Assembly: GCA_006176705.1 (NCBI GenBank)
Contig: QRFJ01000747.1
Location: 186,001 to 250,000 of the forward strand
Source: Cocos nucifera
Lineage: Eukaryota > Streptophyta > Magnoliopsida > Arecales > Arecaceae
DNA: 64,000 nt
Direction of reading: 5' to 3'
Each line of letters starts with the position of its first letter. Position 1 is the first letter of the stretch. The position numbers were made by a program, and so were the translations under genes. The notes beneath the pieces are model-generated. The model made no database searches. It saw nothing but the letters and a program-made list of their open reading frames with translations, and was not told where the DNA came from. Shown here piece by piece: positions 23,234 through 35,029 of the stretch.

Positions 23234-25112
23234 GTACGTAGGGGTGCCATCTTAATTTCTTATATCCTTTCCACATCAACATCTCATGCTCCATCATCGT
23301 ATCTCATGCCCATCTAAATTTTGCACCAATTAAAATTACGTAGACTTAGTCCAAGAGTTGCCTTAAAGCAGAAGGACTCTTCGGATTAATTCTACGTAGT
23401 TTTTTTGAAGAGTCACAATAATTCATTCAAGTGGTGCCATTAATTTCCACCATTTGATCAGAGATGTAGGCCATCCAATGGCCTCAAAGTGGGATGCCAT
23501 TCATGTGGGGAGGCATGCAGATAAGAGTGGAAAAGTCAAAGCCTCATGGGTTTTGACTTGGTCCAAGGGGTGCCGAGGTAAAGTGGACGGCAAGGAGTCC
23601 TCCTTATCCCATTTTTCAAATAGATTACTAAGGAGTTTAAGAAGCAGAAGGACTCTCCTCTGCACCTCCTCAGATCTAAAAATTACATAATAATTTTTAT
23701 GTAAAACAAAAGGTGGAAAAGTCAAAGAAAGTTGGGGCCAACCATCTATGCGCCAAGAAGTCCCTAGCGCATAAAATACTTTCTCATGTGCAAGAGAGAG
23801 AGTCTCTGGCATATGGAAATTAGGTAAGTAGTGCCTAATACCAGGTTAATAAATCTAGGCTTCACCCAATTCAAGATCAAATTTGATTTGACTCAAATTG
23901 GATCAAAATTAGCCCAAATCGAAATCTGATTCGAATCCAATTTGAATCTAGGTGCTAGGGTTTGCAACATGTGCTAGCATGTTCAACCTGCAAACATGGT
24001 CTAATCCACTTAGATCCTTGATCAATTTTCTTTATGTGTGATCCATTGGATTCTACATCTAGCCAGTAGTGGATTTGGATGCAATTTGACCTAATTTGGT
24101 TATAACTCAACCAAATTAGAATACTTTCTAATTAACGACCAAATTAAATTCTTTAATTCGATCAAACCTACAAGATGAGATTGTCATCTAGCAACGTATC
24201 ATATCTACCTAGAAGATATGGAATATTGATGGAAATACCAAAAATATCATTTAGTGAAAAATTACCATGCAACAGGATCCTTCGATCACCCTGCATCCCG
24301 AATATGACTCTAGGTATGAAAATATCTCAAACCCAATATCATATTCATATTTCTCTCAATCTTATGATGATGATTCGATTAATAAAATATTAAAAATCAT
24401 TTCTAATTTTCATCATGCTTTGATTAAAGACTTCTTGAATCATTATTTGATTGAAGTAGGTAAGATGCGATCTTCTCTTACCAGGAGTGATCGATTTCAT
24501 GTTGACCTACTTACAACCTTCATATATAATCACCATATCTAGATCACTCTGTACATGACTGAGTCATGAATGACTATGAACCGAAATATAGATTCATATA
24601 TATAAGATTCTATGGTAGTTTCAGGTCAAAGGACTATATGCACAACTCCCACTATGAGAACCATCTATTAAAATGTAGATAAGACTTCATTAGATGTTCT
24701 CGACTTGGATCAATTCAGTGAACTCATTCTCTAATGAGCACTCACATTCTTGTATTAATATCGCACATAAGTAATTCTGAGATTAATCAACCTCTCCATT
24801 GAGCATATATAGGATGTGCCAGTCTTACCGAAAATATTAATCCCCAACCCAATGTTCCTTCGATCAGAAATATTTAAATTAGAGTTTTAAGATTTTTGAT
24901 CTTACTAGTATGATCTCATCATAACCCTAAAATCATAGCCCTAATTTATGGGGTTCATCATAATTTTAAATAAATAATTAAGATGCAGCATTTGATGAAA
25001 TAAATGTCTTTATTTATTTAAAAAAATATTATTATATGAGTTTGGAAGACAAAGAATAGCCCATCAGAAAAATAAATTTCGATTAGCTTGAGGGCATATT
25101 CCTTTCAAAGCC

Positions 25113-25789
25113 TCCATGGGTACACTTAGATTATGGCACTGAGATGTTGTTGGCTTGTTATCTAAAACATCAATTTAGTTTTTAGATTAATTAGACCATG
25201 GATGGCTAGTGATAACTGTATGGAATTCTCACATGTATTGATCGGCTATTTTTTTTCCTTTGTTTGCAAGTCATTATTATAGGGAAAAACTAAATGGGGT
25301 CTCCAGTTTGTTTTACAGTAAGGTGTTGGATATTGTTTGTTAATTTGTTAGGGTCAATGCCAAAAGCAAGTTTATTTATGCAAGCATAAGTTGTTCTTTT
25401 TCTGCAGCAAGCTTTCTTTGCCTCGTTTCTTTATATAATCTATTTCCTCTTGGAATTTTATTGTGTTTGGCATCGGATTCCTGAATTTATAGGAATTGAA
25501 ATATGATGAATATTTATTTAGGATGTGAAAGAAGGCTGACATGGATTCTTGGTTTCCTTTCACTCTCGAGTGGGAACATAGGTTTTCTTTTGCTCTCCTT
25601 TTAACTTTATAATTTTTTACTTTATATATTTCTTTCCTCATTCATTGGATACATGTAGTTTTACCTAATTAGCTTTTTTTTTTAATACCAAAAACCTTAC
25701 AATTTGCTGCATAAAACTTTATTCTGCTGATTTCCAATTGCTTCCTGATGTTTGTGCTGAGATTCTCACTATGATGGTTCCTTTCGCAG
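25113..25789. other. PDK intron right of the solo LTR
   Basis: Non-coding sequence leading to the last PDK exon, with a pyrimidine-rich acceptor region at about 25768-25789. There is no counterpart in R. Confidence 0.75.
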
Positions 25790-25848
25790 GAACCGATGCT
25801 TACCTTCACTTGTCCCGGCTTGGAGGTTCACAGGATCCCCTGCCATAA

Positions 25849-27229
25849 TGCTGTACCTGATTCTATTTATGCTCATAGTTGGTGGCTGTTAATTTCCTCT
25901 TGTGGTAGCATTAAAGGTCTTGCAGCTGATTCTCGTATATTTTAAAGATCAACAGCATCCAGTTTGGTTACTTTTTTAGCCTTGCTCATCTACTAATTTT
26001 TTCTTTTCATCTTTAGTAGATCAAACACAAACAGGCCAAAGGAAAAGAAAGAACTAACGGTAAATTAATTTTCAGTCATGCTGGAAATCTGAGTTTTTAG
26101 CATTGCCCTTAAAAATCCGTCCATGATGAGACCTCCTTGGAAGTATAGTTTCATGATATTTTTCAGCAATGATCTCTAGGTTTCTTAACTGGTAGAACTT
26201 TGTTCAACGGAAGACTTGGAGGAACACTTGGAAAATAGTGTCTTAAATATGTGGTGGCTGCATGGTGTGGACTTAAATAATTATATCAATGTTTCAGAGT
26301 GATCGGATCATCTTGGAGGGAGATTCCAAAGATGGGGGTAAGGATGTTGTCGCTAGAGGGAGATTCAAAGATGGTGGAAAGGATGTTGTCGTTATTTATC
26401 CAAAAAAAAAGCCGAGGATGTTGACGCTAGACTAAAAAGTGTGACACCAAAGACTACAACAAAATAGTGCTTTGAAAAAATAGGCCTAAAAGTCTTTTAG
26501 GCAAGGAAACGGTGTTGTCAAATAGGAATGATAACGAGAGAAGTGTATCATTCAATTCTAGTGTATATTCTTATACTTCTTTAAAAAAAAATAGCAAAAT
26601 GGTAGTTAAACCTCTAGATGTTTGAAAAATGAAACTACTCACAAGACTAAATGCCAGCAGAGGTGAGAATGGCTCAAAGATAAGGATAGCAATTTATGGC
26701 ATGACTTGTCTATCCGATCCATGAATGGGTTTGGATTTAACATGAATGGATTTAGATCATAAATAGATTAAATCATCTAAATCTATTTATTAAATTTGTT
26801 GTATTCAGATTTAGATCTTTGATCCATTTAATCTATTTTGATCTATTTAATAATCGGATCAGGTTATAACTAAAATTATTTAACCTATTTAATCTATTTA
26901 AAAATTGCTTAATATATGCCTGATCTATTTAACCTGACCCATTAATCCATTCAATCGATTTAATCTGACTTGATTTGTTTAATGAAAGGATTACTTGGAT
27001 AGGGTTAAGTTACTTGTTTAATACAAAGATTAGGTTCATATATGAACTTTTCATCCGTTAAATAAATATGTTGGGTTTGGATTGATATATTTTTGATCCA
27101 ACCCGCATTCAACCTGATCTTTATCTGACTTGACTTGATCTGATTACCATTCCTACTCAAAAGTAAATGGCCAGACAGTACATGCACGTTTAGACTCATA
27201 GGATGTATAATACAATGTGCAGGTCGCCC
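25849..27229. other. 3' flank of PDK, L only
   Basis: Presumed PDK 3' untranslated and downstream sequence. A tandem duplication of about 40 bp lies at 26315-26390 ('gagggagattc..aagatgg..', 'aggatgttgtcg' twice). AT-rich degenerate 'gatttaatctatttaa' text fills 26700-27130. No gene is recognised. Confidence 0.55.
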
Positions 27230-30126
27230 GACTTTGTAAATTTTAGATTCAAATTCAAACTAAATCATTTAACACTAGCACTTTTGAAATTCGTATGCTT
27301 AAGTTAAAACTTGCTATATAACAATTAAATCATAGGTATGAAATCAAATTTTAAATTTAATCTAGCTAAGGTATGTGGTAAAATGTGCTAGCCATTTTTG
27401 TTTATGCATCACACAACACCACACCTATATGCATGCCTTGCCATGCCACGAGCATGTGCATGACATGGCGTGCTAAGCCGAACCAAGTGAGTGAATAAGT
27501 GTATGTAGGCACTAACCTATATCTTCAAAGCCTAACTGGGCCTAAAATAATTGGACATCAGTAAATGTCTAATGGCCGGGTCCATTGGACTGGCCCATCA
27601 CCAAGTCAACCCAAAAAATCCTACCACAAAACAAAAAAAAAAAAAAAAAGAAAAAACTGGAGGAAGACTCCCATCGGAGTCTTCTTCTCTAATGACCGAT
27701 TAAGAAACAATCTCTTAGGATCATCGAACTAAAGCAGAACCCTAGGAAATACTCTATAAATAGCCCCTCCCCTCTATGACCCTCTACCAAAGAAAAGGCG
27801 ATTGTTTCACCTCCTCCTCTCTCTTTCTCCCATCTTTGTTAATGACTTTACATCATTATGTCTGCTAGAAATTAGAACTGAAGATGCAATCGGAACTGAG
27901 ATAACGCCTTGGCCTTTCTCCCCTTTGTTTCTTCTTCTCTTTATGGCCCTGAATGACCCCGCACCAACTTATACTTAGCTGAAAATCAATCAAGTTTCAC
28001 TTTTCCTATTTTTTGGCCTTAATTTCTTTCTTTTCCAGCCACTGATGTCATTGCCTCGTGGTGCTAGAGTCCTGTTTGTATAGCCCGACCTCCCTATTAT
28101 CCTCCACAGTAGCGCCATGACCACCGATGATCGGCCAATAGCCGAAAAAGACCAAGAAAAGGGCCAGATGCCCTATTTTTTTTCTATGATTTTCTATTAG
28201 CCAGTCACTACGTGACCACCCCCTTCCCCTATTTTGCTAAGAAAGAAAGAAAGAAAAAAGAAACATTAGAAAGAAGAGTTGTCTCTCTCCTTCTCTCTCT
28301 AATGTTGCTCTCTTTCTCTCTATATATAATCTATGAACCCCAATATCTATTGCCGCAGTTCTCTACTATGAACCAAAAATGATCTTTTAGAAAAGAGGCC
28401 CAAAATTACTTCGATATCTGTGGAGTATGTTGGATCCCAACATGGCCCTCACCAGATATTCTTATAATCCAAATATTGTTAATTCCTATTGAGTCATGTA
28501 AATCATAATTGATCATGACGGATGGAGTTCACCTTTTTCGAACATATCTAGTTATTCAAAAATTGCCACTTGGCTGATCCCATCCTTCCTTCATCTCGGT
28601 CTTGGTTTAAAATCCATTATTGATGAACAGTATTGATCGATCTTGATCTTAATCTAATTCATACTTTACAATTTCTTGATCAAATCGCTTAGATATGACT
28701 CATCTAGTCCATCGAATAGAATACTCAGTCAATAGTCTTCTTTGATTATTATTTAACTTCATTGAATTGAATGAAAATAATTGTGTTTGAATATTTTAAA
28801 TAGGATTAGCTAATTCCTTTAATAAAGTCTGAATATTTAGGATGAACAAGATAAATAAATCTTATGCTCCTTATTTATTTATTTTCCAAGCATAAGATCT
28901 ACTATTAATGAAATTATATTTTTCATAAAATAAAGAATCAGCATTTGTATATAAAAATTGATGCTTTATTATAAAAATTAGTTTCATGAATATTTTTGAT
29001 GAACAACATATGTTTATGAAGCATGAATCTAATTATACCATTCGGTACTTTTCCATCTACGTGTGTATATATTATAATAAAGAGATATAAAATTTTAAAG
29101 GTTCTCAAATATTATAATAAAGAGATATAAAATTTTAAAGGTTCTCAAATAGCTATCGTAGTCTCACAAAAGTGGGATCAATTGGCAGAAGTTCTTATAC
29201 CAAAGGAAATAAAGTTGACAATAAATACGAATTATGAAACTTATAACGACCATCTTTATTATATTTTATTTTATTTTTTTTCATCTACATATGTATATAA
29301 TTTTTAAAAAAGATATAAAATTTTAAAAGCTCTTCGATAGTTATAAGAGCCTCACAAAAGTGAGGTCAATCAATAAATGGCCATCTACCAATGGATATAA
29401 AGTTGATAAGGAACACAAATTATGAAACTTGTTGATTACAATGATGGCCATCTTTATTATATTTTATTTGTAATACATTATTTATTCTATTCAAGATAAT
29501 GAATATTAGCTTCATATTATCATGTGCCGTATCTGTGTAATGTCTGAATTTAAGGTGTAACAAAATGAGTATGTTGTTGCATTTAAATATCTAATATAGA
29601 ACAACAATAACTAGGTCTGATCTATTGGAATTCTTCGATTGCTAAAGAAGAATATGAAAGGCATAGGAAAATTGAAAAAGAGAGAGAAATTAAGTGGAAA
29701 TTTTGAAGGAGGACAAAAAGCAAGAAGCTCGAGTCATTTCGAAATTGTGTTATTTGAGACCGATCAATTTGGAGCATTTTTTTAGAGTCGGTCTGGGTAA
29801 CCACAGAGAGATTCATAGAGATCTCAATGGCTGTCTCATAATATCTCATAATAGCCTGATAGCTCATGCGCATTGAGACCCGTAATATGTATATTATGAT
29901 TTCATATCGGTCGAGAGCCAACCTTTTAAAATTTCAACTTCAATTTCCAACTAAATCAATTAAAAAAATTTGATCTGACTAGATTGTGGTAAAACATACC
30001 AGCCATGTGTATGTGTTATTCACACACGACATGGCTTGCCAGTATGAGCATGCGAGTGCCTGTCTGGTTACAAGCCCATCATCTCAAAAGCCCAATAGGG
30101 GTTGAAACAACTTGATATCAATAAAT
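27230..30126. other. 2.9-kb non-coding block, also in R
   Basis: Co-linear with R 60747-63571. No reading frame is conserved beyond about 60 codons. There is a promoter-like 'ctctataaatagcccc' near 27750 followed by C/T-rich text. The 5' part (27231-27560) and the 3' part (29915-30126 plus 39044 onward) look like diverged direct repeats, so this may be an old LTR-type element, but I cannot show it. Confidence 0.45.
29071..29150. repeat. Exact 40-bp tandem duplication
   Basis: 29071-29110 and 29111-29150 are identical ('attataataaagagatata...'). R has a single diverged copy near 62571, so the duplication arose in L. Confidence 0.9.
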
Positions 30127-30131
30127 AGTTG
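30127..30131. other. Target-site duplication AGTTG of the gypsy element (left)
   Basis: AGTTG is repeated at 39039-39043. R has one AATTG at 63572-63576, the unoccupied site with one base change. Confidence 0.9.
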
Positions 30132-30649
30132 TGTTGGGGATAAATCCCGCTCCTGCCAAAGTCATGTTCGATCCCAGCCTGATGTGATCAATGCGGAAGA
30201 ACTTCAGCGGACGCGTCCTAGCTGAACTACTACATCCGGTCGAGCTTCTCAGCGGCTGAGCCTCAGTCGAAGTCTTTCAACCAACCAAACTATCAAGCGG
30301 CCGAGCTACTTATTGCCCGAGCCCCTTTGGACTCCGAGCGGCCGGGCTTCGGCCGAGACCCCGACGACCGAGCTTGTTTCAACCTTCTTAGCGGCCGAGC
30401 TCCCCGAACTCCTGTCCAGCGGCCGAACTCCCCAGCGCCTAGGCTTCGGGCCGAACTCCTTCGGACTCCCAGCGTCCGGGCTTCAGCCAGACCCTTGCGG
30501 GAGCCGAACTTCCCCAAAACCTCCTCTCGGGCCGAGTTTCTATGGAAGCCGGACTCCCTATAGACTTCTTCGATGGACGAGCTTCTCAATGGCCGAACTC
30601 CTTATGATGGATTCCTTCAGGCAATCAATCTCGCTACGGTTACACGACA

Positions 30650-30772
30650 GTAATAACGATCGACAATAACGATCAGCATTTATCAGCAATAACGATCAGC
30701 ATTTATCAGCAATAACGATCGACATTTATCAGCAATAACGATCGACAATAACGACCGACATTGATCAGGACG
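30650..30772. repeat. Short tandem repeat in the LTR, unit about 23 bp
   Basis: 'aataacgatc' recurs seven times with 'agcatttatc' between. It lies just upstream of the TATA box and is present again at 38674-38796 in the 3' LTR, so it could be a promoter element array. That role is inference. Confidence 0.8.
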
Positions 30773-30790
30773 GTTACAATAAGCTCCCTC

Positions 30791-30800
30791 TATAAAAAGG
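30791..30800 (+). promoter_or_regulatory. TATA box of the gypsy 5' LTR
   Basis: 'tataaaaagg' downstream of the 23-bp repeats; the 3' LTR has the same at 38815-38824. Confidence 0.65.
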
Positions 30801-31014
30801 ACCCATCGGATACCTTTACGACAGGTTCTAAAAATCCTTTTCTTCTCCTCTATACTCTATCAAGCACTCCATTCCTATTGACAGGAACTAACTTGAGCGT
30901 CGGAGGGTCTTCCGGAGCCACACCCACCGGTTCCGAGCGAGACTTTATTTTGCAGGTCCCCGGCGGCAGCCTCTTCGGCCTCAACTCTGACGACGATAAG
31001 TTTCTGCGTCAATA

Positions 31015-31032
31015 GATTGGCGCTAAAAGGAG
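31015..31032 (+). other. Primer binding site region of the gypsy element
   Basis: 'gattggcgctaaaaggag' follows the LTR end directly. The 'ttggcgc' form is usual for plant Ty3/gypsy elements. I do not assign the tRNA. Confidence 0.65.
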
Positions 31033-31143
31033 GGCCTACCGATGAAGATTTCCTTCTTAAAGGAAGCCGGTGTTCCTTTATTCTTAAAGGAGTGCTCGAG
31101 AGACCTTTTTTTTTTAATTCAAATCCCCTTTTAAAGAGAAAAG

Positions 31144-33639
31144 ATGCCCCCCAGGAGAGCCTCCACTCGGAGATCGGCGGCCTCCGCGGCCCGATCTCGT
31201 TCGAATCCATCCGCTCCAGCTCCAGCCCCAGTGACTCAGGCTCATTCTGCAACTCGACGATCGACGGCCTTCGCGGCCCGATCCCGTCCAGGTCCGTCCG
31301 CTACCGCTCCAGTTCCGGCAATCCAGGCCACGGTAGACGCTGAACAGTTCAACCTGCTCGTCCAGTAGGTTCGTGGCCTCACCGAGGCCGTTCAAGCGGT
31401 ACAGGCCATGCACCAGCAAGCCGTCGTACCAGTCCAACCGATTCTGGATCCTCCGGAGCCGCGTTGTCCAGTCCAGAGGCAATCGACATGGGCTACCCGA
31501 CCTTCAATTCCCGAAAAAGGAAAGCAATGGAAGGAGAGCCCTTGTTCAGACCGCAGCTCGTCCCAGGGAGAAGCTTTTCATCCAATCAGCAAGAAGACTT
31601 TAGAAATGAGAGACCACGAAGATCTCCTGGATAGAAGGCTCTTGGAAATGAGTCGTCGGATCGAAGAACTCCGCCACGCTCCTCCCTCATATGGTAATGA
31701 GATCAGAACCGACCCTCCATTCTCACAGAAAATTATGCAAGAACCAGTCCCGCCGAACTTCAAACTCCCACAGTTTGAGAGCTATGATGGGACCACTGAC
31801 CCGGTCGACCACCTAGAAGCCTTTCGGATGATGATGTTGCTTCATGGCGCGTCAGACGCCATCCTGTGCCGGGCTTTTCCCTCTACTCTTAAAGGAGCCG
31901 CCAGAAACTGATATTCAGCACTCAAGCCGAGTACCATCCTGTCATTCGACCAAATGAGTCAACAGTTTGTGGTCCACTTCGTCAGTAGTCAGCATCCATG
32001 CCGAAGCTCAGACTCCTTAATGGCCATCAGGTAGAGAGAAGGAGAATCCATCCGGGCTTTCATTTTTTGGTTTAATACCGCTGCGTTAGAAGTCCGAGAC
32101 TTGGATCAATCGGTCGCCATGGCCGCGCTCAAGAGCGGCCTTCAGATAAATGATCTATTGTTCTCCCTGGAAAAAAAGTATCCCAGGGACTTTGCCGATA
32201 TGTTGGCTCGGGCCGAAAGTTATGCCCGGGCAGAGGAGGCCTTCGAAGCTAAGGATGGTGAAATCGGTGGTAAACGGCTGATCGGCAGGCTGGATAGACC
32301 CTCCGAAGAAAGGAAGCGAATTGAAGCTCGGCCACGCTCCAGGACTCCCCCTGGTCACGAGCAAGTTCGGATTCCCCCTCAAGCTCGGAAGCGAGGAAGC
32401 TCTAACGAAAGAACGCGCCGAAGTTCTCCTTAACGCCGAAGTTTTCCTCAGCGCCGAAGTTCTCCTCAGTGCCGAAGTTCTCCCCGCCTACGACGATTTC
32501 ACAACTACACCCCCCTAAACACCCCGAAGACTCAAGTTCTGATGGAGATCCGGGAACGGCTTCCAAGACCAGAAAGAATGCGCTCTCACCCTTACAAGCG
32601 TAATCCCAACAAGTTCTGCCTCTACCATCGCGATCACGATCATGACACGGAGGAGTGCATTCAACTCCAGGACGAGATCGAAGAGCTCGTCAGGCGAGGC
32701 AGACTAAGTCAGTTTCTTCGAAGGCGGCCCGAGGGGGCGGAAGATCGGCCAAGAATGCTAACGCCAAGCGGGGAAAACCAACAAGAAGACCGGCCACCTG
32801 TTGGCATCATCAACACTATCTTAGGAGGATCTCAGCAAAAGAAAACCAGCAGGCTTGAAGGATCGATGAAGAAACGGAAGATCTCGGAGCCTATAGTCTT
32901 CACCAAGGAGGATGGTCAGGAAATCCAACTTCCGCATAATGATGCGGTTGTAGTTTCGTTGAATATTGCTGACTATGATGTACACCGCATCCTCGTAGAT
33001 AATGAAAGCTCGGCTGATGTATTGTTCTATGGTGCCTTCTTGAAAATATCCCTACCTGATGATCGATTGAGCTCGGTGAATTCTCCGCTAGTTGGATTTG
33101 CTGGCAACACCGTACCAGTCGAAGGTATCATAACTTTGACCGTAACAGCAGGGCAGTACCCAAAGCAGGCCAAAGCTCAGGTCGACTTCCTAGTCGTAAA
33201 GACGCCGTCCGCCTATAATGCTATCCTTGGTCGACCTGGTTTAAATGCCCTTCGGGCAATCGTGTCGACTTATTACTTAAAGATGAAGTTTCCTACGAAC
33301 TATGGGGTTGGAGAAGTCAGAGGAGACCAGACCCTAGCAAAGTATTGTTACTCAATCGCCTTGTATAAGGGAGATCAGCCCGACCCCTGTCTGGTTGACG
33401 GACTGGATGTCCGTGATGACCTCGCTGAGGAACGAGCTGAGCCTGCAGAGGACCTCATCTCTGTGTCATTAAATGATGGAAAATCAGACCATGTGGTGCA
33501 GATCGGCTCCAACCTGGCAACCGAGGTTCGGGAGCAACTCGTCGCTTTTCTCAGAAGGAACGCAGACGTCTTCGCTTGGACTCCAGCAGATATGCCAGGA
33601 ATCGACGCCGAGGTCATGGAACATCGGACTGGCCGTTGA
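31144..33639 (+). pseudogene. Gypsy gag-protease polyprotein
   Basis: Structural capsid protein plus aspartic protease of the retrotransposon. One frame runs from ATG 31144 to TGA 33637, with four internal stops at about 31366, 31909, 32032 and 32431. The retrotransposon gag core is seen at 31770-32230 (FESYDGTTDPVDHLEAFRM, ARAESYARAEEAF). A histidine/cysteine cluster CLYHRDHDHDTEEC is near 32616. The protease follows at about 32880-33300 with VDNESSAD at 32995 (the usual active-site glycine replaced by glutamate), then AYNAILGRPGLN. Loss of that glycine and the stops indicate inactivity. Translation beyond the last stop is open for about 400 codons. Confidence 0.88.
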
Positions 33640-34440
33640 CTCGAAACATCGGTCGGTAAGAGAAAAACTACGCCAGCATGCCCCGGAGAGGCAGAAAGCG
33701 ATCGCTGAAGAAGGTAGATAAACTCCTTAAAGCTGGACTAATCCGGGAAGTTCATTACCCGACTTGGGTTTCGAACGTGGTTCTTGTCAAGAAAGCAAAC
33801 AACAAGTGGAGGATGTGTGTCGACTTCAAAAAGCTAAACAAAGGCTTGTCCAAAGGATAGTTACCCCTTGCCCAGGATCGATCAGTTGGTAGATGCAACC
33901 TCGGGTCATGAGCTCCTCAGCTTTATGGACGCCTTTTTCTGGTTATACAATCAGATACGTATGGCGCCTGAAGACGAAGAAAAAACAGCCTTCATCACTA
34001 AGCCGAGGTCTTTACTGCTACAAAGGTCATGCCTTTTGGACTCAAGAACGTGCGGGAGCAACATACCAACATTTGGTTTAGTCAACAAAATTTTCAAGAG
34101 AGCAGATCGGCCGCAACATGGAGGTGTACGTGGATGATATGCTCGTCAAAAGCCGAGCTTCAAGCTGACCATCTGGCCGACCTTGAAGAGACCTTCAATG
34201 CATTGAGGAAGCATAAGATGAGACTGAACCCTACCAAATGCGCCTTTGGCGTAACCTCTGGAAAATTTCTTGGGTTCATGTTCATGTGTCGAGACGTGGA
34301 ATTGAGGCAAACCCCCAAAAAATCCGAGCTATTCAAGAAATGACCACTCCAAAGACAATTAAAGAAGTTCAGCGCCTTGGCCGGGAAAGGGTGGCATCCC
34401 TAAATCGCTTCGTTCTCGAGGTCGGCTGAACGTTGCTTGC
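33640..34440 (+). pseudogene. Gypsy reverse transcriptase
   Basis: RNA-directed DNA polymerase, broken into pieces in all three frames. Recognisable blocks: VDKLLKAGLIREVHYPTW (about 33715), NKWRMCVDFKKLNKG, then a stop at 33858; PRIDQLVDATSGHELLSFMD and IRMAPEDEEKTAFIT (33870-34000); the catalytic YVDDM at 34127-34141; and RLNPTKCAFGVTSGKFLGF (34220-34280). At least three frameshifts lie between 33640 and 34400. Confidence 0.88.
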
Positions 34441-34940
34441 CCTTCTTCGAGGTTCTCAGGCGACCAAAGGATTTCAGCTGGACGGCAGAGTGTCAACAAG
34501 CATTTGAGGAACTCAAAAATTACCTCGGCATGCCCCCTCTGCTGGCAAAACCTGAACCTGGGGAAGAGAATTGTTCTTGTATTTAGCTGTCTCCTCGGTG
34601 GCCCTAGCGGCGGTTCTTCGTTAGGGAAGAAGCAAAAATGCAACAATGCCCGATCTATTACATGAGCCGAGTCCTAAGGGACGCGGAGACCAGATACACC
34701 CGGATAGAAAAATTATCTTACTGCCTCGTAATTGCCGCCAGGAGGCTCCGACCTTACTTTCAGGAGCACACCATAACGGTCCTCACATGGACCAACCAAT
34801 AAAAGCAGTTCTCCACCGAGCAAGATGCTTCCGGAAGAATCGCAAAATGGGCAATTGGAGCTTCACGGAGTTCGACATCAACTATCAAGCCCAGGCCATC
34901 AATCAAAGCCCAGGATACTGGCAGATTTTGTATTAGAAGT
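34441..34940 (+). pseudogene. Gypsy RNase H (first domain)
   Basis: Degrades the RNA strand during reverse transcription. Traces in changing frames are LAVSSVALAAVLR near 34580, the region 34646-34800, and WSFTEFDINYQAQA near 34855. It is strongly frameshifted. Confidence 0.65.
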
Positions 34941-35029
34941 GCATACTATTCCGGACGAAGCCGAACTTGAATCAAGCGAAACAGACAAATACAGAGGCAA
35001 GATCGAGCCTTGATGAAGTCGAACCATCA

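Larger units (their letters stand above)
15707..25107 (-). mobile_element. Solo LTR of the copia-2 family (minus), interrupted by copia-1
   Basis: Read on the minus strand, this is the LTR of the element at 41343-52637: it starts 'tgaaaggaatatgccctc' at 25107 and ends '...ccaaaccctaca' at 15707. The 5-bp target duplication AAGCC is at 15702-15706 and 25108-25112. There is no internal region of its own family. Removing the nested element (16200-23233 plus one 5-bp duplication) leaves about 2.36 kb, shorter than the 2.46-2.49 kb LTRs of copia-2 because about 70 bp near the U5 side are absent. It sits in the PDK intron and predates the L/R duplication, since R has the same left junction (56443). 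Confidence 0.88.
8043..25848 (+). pseudogene. PDK: Pyruvate dehydrogenase kinase, 3' half (copy L)
   Basis: Mitochondrial PDK phosphorylates the E1-alpha subunit of the pyruvate dehydrogenase complex and is a GHKL-fold kinase (family knowledge). Two exons remain. Exon C begins mid-exon at 8063 (IPRSGLPKIFTYLYSTAKNP) and ends at 8254 before GTGCAT. After a frameshift at the 'atggcactgg' site the G2 box GYGYGLPIS and LYARYFGGDLQIISMEGYG are readable. The last exon (25790-25848), after a 'ttcgcag' acceptor, reads GTDAYLHLSRLGGSQDPLP and stop. The exons join in phase to give GYGTDAY. The 17.5-kb intron between them holds the CACTA, solo LTR and copia insertions. All upstream exons are missing; sequence left of 8043 is a copia fragment. 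The family call is secure. The copy cannot encode a kinase. Confidence 0.88.
30132..31014 (+). repeat. 5' LTR of the gypsy element
   Basis: It starts TGTTGGGGATAAATCCCGCT and ends ...GCGTCAATA, where the 3' LTR has ...CAACA. GC-rich 'gcggccgagct' words fill 30220-30600. Then come several 23-bp units 'gatcagcatttatcagcaat..' (about 30650-30770) and a TATA box. Confidence 0.95.

Noticed and set aside
29694..29876. 60-codon frame also present at 63155-63379
   Set aside because: Frame ends differ between the copies and no domain is visible; more likely repeat-derived chance frames.
30293..30669. Frames of 78-118 codons duplicated at 38317-38693
   Set aside because: They are inside the two gypsy LTRs and overlap on both strands.
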